11,782 nt of DNA from Saprospiraceae bacterium (GTDB lineage Bacteria > Bacteroidota > Bacteroidia > Chitinophagales > Saprospiraceae), in NCBI GenBank assembly GCA_020630895.1, contig JAHDII010000090.1, positions 1-11,782 of the forward strand. The letters run 5' to 3'. The notes beneath the pieces are model-generated. The model saw nothing but the letters and a program-made list of their open reading frames with translations. It did not search any database and had not been told where the DNA came from. The position numbers were made by a program, and so were the translations under genes. This document shows positions 7,458 through 11,782 of the stretch, piece by piece; the first letter of the stretch is position 1, and each line of letters starts with the position of its first letter.

Positions 7458-8039
7458 ATGATGAACACTTTTTTAGAATATTTAAACCGTTATATCCAAC
7501 TAACAAAAGAAGAAGAAACTAAAGTTTTATCTGTACTTCAACAAAGGAGTTATTTAAAAGGGCAATATATTCAACAAGAAGGAGATATTTATAGATATCA
7601 AACATATATTGAATCTGGAAAAGTAAGGACTTTTTATTTAGATGATAATGGAAATGAACATATTATTACATTTGGACTTAAGCATTGGTGGGTTGGAGAT
7701 ATTGGCAGTTTTACCTCTCAAAGTCCTGCTCATTTTAATACCCAATGTTTAGAAAAAACTAAGGTTATTCAAATATCATATGAGGATTTAGAAAAATTGT
7801 ATAATGAAGTTCCTAAAATAGAACGTTTCTTTCGATTGATTATTCAAAAGGCTTATGCAAAAATGTCTAAAAGAATTGTTCAAAATTATTCTTTACCAGC
7901 ACGTGAAAGATATTTATTGTTTTGTGAAGAATATCCAGAAGTTGTTCAAGGAGTTCCACAATATATGATTGCTTCTTATTTAGGAATTACTAAAGAATTT
8001 TTAAGCCATATTAGAAGTCAATTATCAAAAGAAGGGTAA
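7458..8039 (+). CDS. Crp/Fnr-family transcriptional regulator
   Basis: This 193-residue DNA-binding protein has an N-terminal cNMP-binding-type beta-roll (about 20-115) with the family pattern of an 'hxxGQYIQQEGD' turn, YIESGKVRTFY and HWWVGDIGSF. A dimerisation helix (about 120-150) and a C-terminal winged helix-turn-helix at about 166-189 (VPQYMIASYLGITKEFLSHI) complete it. The arginine that binds cyclic-nucleotide phosphate in E. coli CRP is not visible after the GDIGSF segment (SQSPAHFNTQ instead), so cAMP is an unlikely ligand. There are only two cysteines, so there is no FNR-type Fe-S cluster. This is the common short Bacteroidota form whose effectors are mostly unknown. Two consecutive ATGs (7458 and 7461) make the start ambiguous by one codon. 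It is divergent from the kinase-lyase fusion and heads a run of redox-linked genes, its likeliest targets. Confidence 0.9.
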   Translation: MMNTFLEYLNRYIQLTKEEETKVLSVLQQRSYLKGQYIQQEGDIYRYQTYIESGKVRTFYLDDNGNEHIITFGLKHWWVGDIGSFTSQSPAHFNTQCLEKTKVIQISYEDLEKLYNEVPKIERFFRLIIQKAYAKMSKRIVQNYSLPARERYLLFCEEYPEVVQGVPQYMIASYLGITKEFLSHIRSQLSKEG

Positions 8040-8128
8040 TAAATTTTATTAATCTACCTTATTTTTCTTCTTAAAGATAAATAGCAATTTTGTGTTATTA
8101 TTTTAATATTATAAAATCAATATAAATT

Positions 8129-8665
8129 ATGAAAAAGATTCTTGCTTTTGCAGGTAGCAATCATTCAAAATCTATACATCATGAATTAATAGAGTTTACA
8201 AGTACACTCATTAATGATGTTGAAATACAAGTCTTAGATATTAGAAGTTGGGATATTCCTATTTATTCGATTGATATGGATAATGATCCTGTACAAACGC
8301 CTGAGTTAATTAGTAAATTAATTCAACTGATAGGAGAACATGATGGTTTTATTATTGCATCACCAGAACACAATGGAGGAACTCCTGCTTTTTTAAAAAA
8401 TATTTTAGATTGGTTAAGTAGAAGATCTAAAAAAGTATTTAATAATAAACCTTTATTTTTAATGAGTACTTCTCCAGGAGCTAAAGGAGGTGCTAATCAT
8501 TTGAATTTTTTAATTCATACTTTGCCTTATCAAGGAGCAGAAGTTGCGGCTCATTTTAGTCTTCCTTCTTTTTATGATCATCTAAAAGATGGAATAATGA
8601 CCGAAGAACATTTAGAAAAACTTCAAAAAAATATTGAAGAGTTTACCAATAAATTAAAGGAATAA
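8129..8665 (+). CDS. NAD(P)H-dependent FMN reductase, flavodoxin-like fold
   Basis: This 178-residue cytosolic flavoprotein belongs to the NADPH-dependent FMN reductase family (azoreductase/chromate/quinone reductase type). It begins with a beta strand and phosphate-binding loop (ILAFAGSNHSKS, residues 4-15). The FMN isoalloxazine loop is SPEHNGGTPAFLKNILDWLS (from Ser78), the family's PEYN-G-x-P-x-x-LKN-x-x-DW signature with His81 in place of Tyr. A third loop, STSPGAKGGANH, also suits the flavin site. Members reduce FMN, quinones or azo and nitro compounds with two electrons from NAD(P)H. The physiological substrate cannot be read from sequence. The ATG is preceded by AATT. A near-consensus -7 element (caattttg, 8085-8092) may give it its own promoter. 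The pirin gene follows 37 nt after its stop and is probably co-transcribed. Confidence 0.92.
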   Translation: MKKILAFAGSNHSKSIHHELIEFTSTLINDVEIQVLDIRSWDIPIYSIDMDNDPVQTPELISKLIQLIGEHDGFIIASPEHNGGTPAFLKNILDWLSRRSKKVFNNKPLFLMSTSPGAKGGANHLNFLIHTLPYQGAEVAAHFSLPSFYDHLKDGIMTEEHLEKLQKNIEEFTNKLKE

Positions 8666-8702
8666 TTTTCTAGTGATTGATCCTTTAAAAATTAAAATAA
8701 TT

Positions 8703-9572
8703 ATGAAACATAAATCTATACAACAAATTATACCTTCTCAAAAAATAAATATGGGAGGGCATATTATGGAACAACCTTTACCCAATAAAAGTATGGGACA
8801 ATTGGATCCATTTTTATTAATACATCATGCAGAAAATGTTTTAAAAGGAAATCAAAAACAACGAGATGTAGGTATAGGAGCTCATCCACATAGAGGATTT
8901 TCTCCTGTAACTTTTATTTTTAAAGGGAGTTTAAGACATCAAGATAGTTTTGGAAATGATGAGATTGTAAGCGCTGGAGGTACACAATGGATGCATGCAG
9001 GGAGAGGTGTGATACATAGTGAAAGACCGAGTAAAGAAATGGCAGAAAAAGGAGGAGAACAAGAAATTATTCAATTTTGGGTGAATACTCCAGCTCAATA
9101 TAAAATGGAACAGCCGTATTATTTGCCCCTTTCTAAAGAAGATACTCCTAGTATAGAAAATGAAAATTATACTCTACAGGTTGTAGCAGGGGAATACAAG
9201 GGTATTCAAGGACCAGCAAAAACATTTTCTCCCATGCTTCTGCTTAGAGGAGAAATTAAAAATAATGCTACTCTTGAATTAGAAATTCCTTCTCATTATA
9301 ATACCTTGATGTATTTGTTAGATGGGAGTTTAGAAATTAATGGAAAAAAAGTACAGCAAAAAGATTTAGTTTGGTTTCAGAATGATGGAGAATTGATACA
9401 AATTTCAGCAACAAAAAACACACGATGGATTGTTTTATCTGGAGAACCTATAGGTGAAAAAGTTTCTTCTTATGGTCCTTTTGTGATGAATTCACAAACT
9501 GAAATTATGAAAGCTCTGCGAGATGCTCAAATGGGAAAAATGGGCGTATTGATTGAAAATTTTGAAGATTAA
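8703..9572 (+). CDS. Pirin family protein (bicupin)
   Basis: This 289-residue protein has an N-terminal cupin with the complete pirin metal site: His61 and His63 in AHPHRGF, then His105 and Glu107 in HAGRGVIHSE, corresponding to His56, His58, His101 and Glu103 of human pirin. A second C-terminal cupin carries the SPMLLLRGEI, YLLDGSLEINGK and GPFVMNS segments. Bacterial pirins bind Fe, and some have quercetin 2,3-dioxygenase activity or act as redox-responsive interaction partners. The actual reaction here is unknown. I chose the ATG at 8703 over the in-frame GTG at 8673 because it has AATT before it and gives the normal family N-terminus (MKHKSIQQII). The GTG would start 7 nt after the preceding stop. 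The close spacing to the FMN reductase suggests an operon; pairing of pirin with flavin reductases is common in Bacteroidota. Confidence 0.93.
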   Translation: MKHKSIQQIIPSQKINMGGHIMEQPLPNKSMGQLDPFLLIHHAENVLKGNQKQRDVGIGAHPHRGFSPVTFIFKGSLRHQDSFGNDEIVSAGGTQWMHAGRGVIHSERPSKEMAEKGGEQEIIQFWVNTPAQYKMEQPYYLPLSKEDTPSIENENYTLQVVAGEYKGIQGPAKTFSPMLLLRGEIKNNATLELEIPSHYNTLMYLLDGSLEINGKKVQQKDLVWFQNDGELIQISATKNTRWIVLSGEPIGEKVSSYGPFVMNSQTEIMKALRDAQMGKMGVLIENFED

Positions 9573-9619
9573 ACATTTATTAAACTAGATTAACATTTTT
9601 CATTCATTTTATTCAGATA

Positions 9620-9652
9620 TTTGCTCCCTATTTTACTAATATTTAATTTTTG
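9620..9652 (+). promoter_or_regulatory. Candidate promoter of the YceI-like lipoprotein gene
   Basis: TTTG at 9620-9623 is followed after 20 nt by TA (9644-9645) and TTTG (9649-9652), a TAnnTTTG-like element with one extra base. Transcription would start near 9659. It is a weak match, but the 94-bp gap after pirin leaves room for a separate promoter. Confidence 0.25.
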
Positions 9653-9666
9653 AAATCATTTTAATT

Positions 9667-10332
9667 ATGCTAAAGAAAAATATTTTTTTATTGATGTTGA
9701 TGATTGGAATCATTGCAAGTTCTTGTTCCAATAATGGTAAAGAAGCAGAAACAAAGAATCCTGAAGATGTAAAGGTTACTACATCAGAAACTACTACTAC
9801 TTTTAAAAATATAAAAGAAGGAAGTTTTGTGAATTGGAGAGCTTCTCATCTAGGGGGAGTACAAAAAAGATTTGGAAAAGTTTCTTTAAAAGAAGCTACA
9901 TTTTTAGTAGATAAGGGAGGCATAAAAAATGCTACTGTTTTAATGGATATGTCAAGTTTAACTGTTGAAAATTTTCCTGAAGGAAATCCTCAAATAGAAA
10001 AATTAAAAGGACATTTATTATCTAATGATTTTTTTAGTATTGAAAAATTTCCGACATCAAAATTTGAATTAACCAATGTAGAAGCTGCAACAGGAACATA
10101 TAATTCAAAAGTAACAGGAAATCTTACAATTTTAGGTGTAACAAAAAGTATTACTTTTAATGCCAATATTAATGTATCAGATAATGAAGTAAGCGTAAAA
10201 TCAGAAGATTTTTCAGTGAATAGAACGGATTGGGGATTATCATATAATACAGAAGGTACTGCGGGAGTTCCTGTAGATTATTTAATTGCAAATAATATAG
10301 GTTTTACTATTAATGCTACAGTTGCAAAATAA
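9667..10332 (+). CDS. YceI-like domain lipoprotein
   Basis: This 221-residue lipoprotein has a short basic and hydrophobic N-terminus with lipobox IASSC, acylated at Cys20, and a Ser/Asn/Gly/Lys linker. Residues about 45-218 form the YceI lipocalin-like beta-barrel: FVNWRASHLGG, VSLKEATFLVDKGGI, VLMDMSSLTV, FFSIEKFPTSKFELTNV, VTGNLTILGVTKSITFNANI, FSVNRTDWGLSYNT and a closing NIGFTINATV. Family members bind long polyprenyl or lipid-like molecules, and E. coli YceI is a base-induced periplasmic protein. Its ligand here is inferred at best. It follows the pirin gene on the same strand. YceI proteins often sit beside pirin and flavin-reductase genes in Bacteroidota, which fits an electrophile or redox stress role. 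AATT precedes the ATG and a terminator follows. Confidence 0.92.
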   Translation: MLKKNIFLLMLMIGIIASSCSNNGKEAETKNPEDVKVTTSETTTTFKNIKEGSFVNWRASHLGGVQKRFGKVSLKEATFLVDKGGIKNATVLMDMSSLTVENFPEGNPQIEKLKGHLLSNDFFSIEKFPTSKFELTNVEAATGTYNSKVTGNLTILGVTKSITFNANINVSDNEVSVKSEDFSVNRTDWGLSYNTEGTAGVPVDYLIANNIGFTINATVAK

Positions 10333-10389
10333 AATCTTGTTTAAATTTTTGCCTATTGTGTAGTAACAATATGCAATTTTATTTGTTAT

Positions 10390-10429
10390 AAAAAGGTATT
10401 CAATTTTAATAAATTGATGCCTTTTTTTT
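10390..10429 (+). terminator. Intrinsic terminator after the YceI-like gene
   Basis: The stem pairs aaaaaggtat (10390-10399) and caattt (10401-10406) with aaattg (10411-10416) and atgcc plus T residues (10417-10426), with one bulged T and one G-U pair. The loop is TAAT and the 3' side runs into eight T residues (10422-10429). It lies 57 nt after the stop and just before the VOC gene, so it ends the redox-linked run. Confidence 0.75.
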
Positions 10430-10447
10430 ATGTAAATAAATGGTAGT

Positions 10448-10831
10448 ATGGTTTTAAGAGTAGCACGACACACCAATAATATAAAATCGATTGTTGAATT
10501 TTATACTCAGATATTGAATTTAGAATTACTAGGTTCTTTTGAAAATCATGATAATTATGATGGTGTTTTTTTAGGTCAAAAAAATAAAGATTGGCATTTA
10601 GAATTTACACAATCCAATATCAAGGCAAATCATATTTTTGATGAAGATGATATTTTAGTTTTTTATCCTACAACAAAAAATGAATATGATGGAATGATTA
10701 AAAATATAAATCAAAACCAAATTAAAACGATAAAAGCTGTAAATTCGTATTGGGAGAAAAATGGAATTATGATTGAAGATCCAGATGGATTTAAAATTGT
10801 TATTAGTCATTTAAAAATTGAAATTGAATAA
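10448..10831 (+). CDS. VOC superfamily protein (glyoxalase/YycE-like)
   Basis: This 127-residue protein contains two beta-alpha-beta-beta-beta modules of the vicinal-oxygen-chelate fold. The order is VARHTNNIKSIVEFYTQILN, LLGSF, GVFLGQ, WHLEFTQS, then DDILVFYPTT, a helix, and MIEDPDGFKIVISH. This arrangement, including the NSYWEKNGI segment, matches the YycE-like subgroup. Metal-ligand candidates are His8 (VARHT) and Glu52 (HLEF). The usual third or fourth ligand, the Glu after DPDGxxI, is replaced by Val118, so a glyoxalase-I-type metal site in a monomer is incomplete. It may bind a small molecule without catalysis or use another residue. The start codon has no AATT and no convincing promoter was found after the terminator. 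Its stop overlaps a perfect -7 element for the next operon. Confidence 0.85.
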   Translation: MVLRVARHTNNIKSIVEFYTQILNLELLGSFENHDNYDGVFLGQKNKDWHLEFTQSNIKANHIFDEDDILVFYPTTKNEYDGMIKNINQNQIKTIKAVNSYWEKNGIMIEDPDGFKIVISHLKIEIE

Positions 10832-10836
10832 TTTTG
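10829..10836 (+). promoter_or_regulatory. -7 element for the PH-domain operon, overlapping the VOC stop codon
   Basis: TAATTTTG is an exact TAnnTTTG match whose first bases are the VOC stop codon. Transcription from about 10843 would give a leader of only about 6 nt before the ATG at 10849. No TTG at normal -33 spacing was found. This also argues against the upstream TTG (10834) as a start codon, since it lies within the promoter element. Confidence 0.45.
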
Positions 10837-10848
10837 TACTTTTATCAT

Positions 10849-11379
10849 ATGGAAGAAAATTTATTTAGCAATCATCAAATAGATATTCATTCACTTCCCA
10901 AAGTTGAAGAAGTAGAATGGACATCATTACATAAAAAATATTTACCTATTAGTTTGCTTAATACTTGGTTTTATGGCGTAATCGTTATGAGTATTTTTAT
11001 TATTATTAATTGGACGAATAATATTATTAAAACTCCTTGGATTTTTTATTTAATTTTAATTGGAATATTTTCAATTTTACTCATAACAACTATTCTAGAT
11101 ATTTTAGAATTTAAACATAAAGCTTATGCACTTAGAGAACAAGATATTTTATATCGTTCAGGATTAATTTTTAGAAAATCAACTGTTCTACCTTTTAATA
11201 GGGTACAGCATAGTGAAATTAATCAAGGACCTATAGAACGAAATTTTAATTTATCTAGATTACAAATTTTTACAGCAGGAGGAGGACAAAGTGATTTAGT
11301 TATCCCAGGATTATTATTTGAGGATGCACAAAAAATTAATCAATTTATAAAAGAAAAGACTTCTGATAATGAACAATAA
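10849..11379 (+). CDS. Membrane bPH2 (DUF304) domain protein, YdbS-like
   Basis: This 176-residue inner-membrane protein has a polar N-terminus of about 36 residues, two hydrophobic segments at about 37-55 and 63-84, and a bacterial PH-like bPH2 domain at about 91-168. The domain shows the typical YALREQDILYRSGLIFRKS, LPFNRVQHSEI, FNLSRLQIFTAGG and LVIPGL pattern, which places it on the cytoplasmic side. YdbS-type proteins occur with a second bPH2 protein (YdbT), and the pair is encoded here with an 11-base overlap, implying translational coupling. In Bacillus subtilis the ydbST genes belong to the sigma-W envelope-stress regulon; whether that role holds in Bacteroidota is unknown. The ATG at 10849 is chosen over an in-frame TTG at 10834. 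Confidence 0.85.
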   Translation: MEENLFSNHQIDIHSLPKVEEVEWTSLHKKYLPISLLNTWFYGVIVMSIFIIINWTNNIIKTPWIFYLILIGIFSILLITTILDILEFKHKAYALREQDILYRSGLIFRKSTVLPFNRVQHSEINQGPIERNFNLSRLQIFTAGGGQSDLVIPGLLFEDAQKINQFIKEKTSDNEQ

Positions 11380-11782
11380 TATAGAACGTCTTTTTATTCC
11401 TCGAAGGCAATCTCCTGTTGCTATTTTTATGTTTATTTATCGTTTTTTAAAAGGGTTTATTAGTGCAGCTTGGGCAATTGTTTTTTTCTTTTTTATTGGG
11501 AAAAGAGATAATGAATCTATTTTTAATTCTGTAATAGGAATTGCAGCATTATCTGCGGCAGCTTATACTTTAATCATGTCTATTTTATCTTATTTTAGAT
11601 ATTATTATTTTATAGATGATGATTCTTTTCATATTCACGAAGGAATTCTTGATAGAACAAAATTAAGTTTACCTTTTGAAAGAATTCAAAATATTAATTT
11701 TGAACAAAAAATATTGCATCAAATTTTTGGAGTGGTTTCTTTAGAAATTGATACTGCGGGTTCTTCAAAAAGTGAAATAAAA
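11369..11782 (+). CDS. Membrane bPH2 (DUF304) domain protein, YdbT-like (partial)
   Basis: The 3' end is cut by the window edge, leaving 138 codons. Its ATG lies inside the end of the upstream gene (11-base overlap in a different frame). A short basic N-terminus with IERLFIPRRQSPV is typical of YdbT-like proteins. Two hydrophobic segments follow at about 17-43 and 52-74, then the first bPH2 domain from about residue 78: YYFIDDDSFHIHEGILDRTK, LPFERIQNINFEQ and LEIDTAGSSKSEIK. YdbT homologues are longer, with two or three bPH2 repeats and further membrane segments, so most of the protein is missing here. The two partners share the signature of Leu-Pro-Phe, two charged or polar residues and a Gln. 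They presumably form an inner-membrane complex. Confidence 0.85.
   Translation, partial: MNNNIERLFIPRRQSPVAIFMFIYRFLKGFISAAWAIVFFFFIGKRDNESIFNSVIGIAALSAAAYTLIMSILSYFRYYYFIDDDSFHIHEGILDRTKLSLPFERIQNINFEQKILHQIFGVVSLEIDTAGSSKSEIK

Noticed and set aside
8673..8702. GTG start and ten-residue N-terminal extension of pirin
   Set aside because: The ATG at 8703 has the AATT context and gives the standard pirin N-terminus.
10282..10476. Minus-strand 64-codon open frame
   Set aside because: It covers the end of the YceI-like gene, the terminator and the VOC start on the opposite strand, and has no domain or conserved features.
10834..10848. TTG start and five-residue extension of the first PH-domain protein
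   Set aside because: The TTG is part of a perfect TAnnTTTG promoter element, and an ATG follows 15 nt later.

Overview
The window is AT-rich (about 30% GC by eye) and comes from a Bacteroidota (Bacteroidetes) genome. Four things point there: a secreted protein with a C-terminal type IX secretion (T9SS) sorting domain, a PorT-like outer-membrane barrel, promoter-like TAnnTTTG elements, and start codons that lack Shine-Dalgarno sequences but are often preceded by AATT (aattATG at four genes). Genus cannot be told from the sequence. No phage, transposon, CRISPR array, rRNA or tRNA was seen.

Layout. Positions 1-191 (minus) hold the N-terminus of a secreted protein that looks like a reprolysin-type T9SS metalloprotease. 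A 17-bp perfect inverted repeat separates it from clpB (338-2974, minus), a full-length disaggregase. A 220-bp divergent intergenic region leads to two plus-strand envelope genes: a PCMD-domain T9SS cargo protein (3195-4151, followed by a strong intrinsic terminator) and an outer-membrane beta-barrel (4288-5040). Converging on the barrel with a 2-bp gap is a 758-residue fusion (5043-7319, minus) of an APH-type kinase and a class-III PLP phospho-lyase of the ETNPPL/PHYKPL type. A divergent intergenic region with a 31-bp imperfect palindrome separates it from a Crp/Fnr-family regulator (7458-8039). Downstream of the regulator on the plus strand lie an NADPH-dependent FMN reductase (8129-8665), a pirin (8703-9572) and a YceI-like lipoprotein (9667-10332). 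After a terminator come a YycE-like VOC protein (10448-10831) and a YdbS/YdbT-like pair of membrane bPH2 proteins (10849-11379 and 11369-end, the second cut by the window edge).

Working together. The regulator, FMN reductase, pirin and YceI protein form a plausible redox/electrophile-stress cluster, though co-regulation is inference. The kinase-lyase fusion could carry out two consecutive steps of amino-alcohol breakdown: phosphorylation of a substrate such as ethanolamine or hydroxylysine, then PLP-dependent phosphate elimination. I see no clearly new multi-gene system. The fusion enzyme with its altered PLP-site motif, and the palindrome upstream of it, are the items most worth following up.
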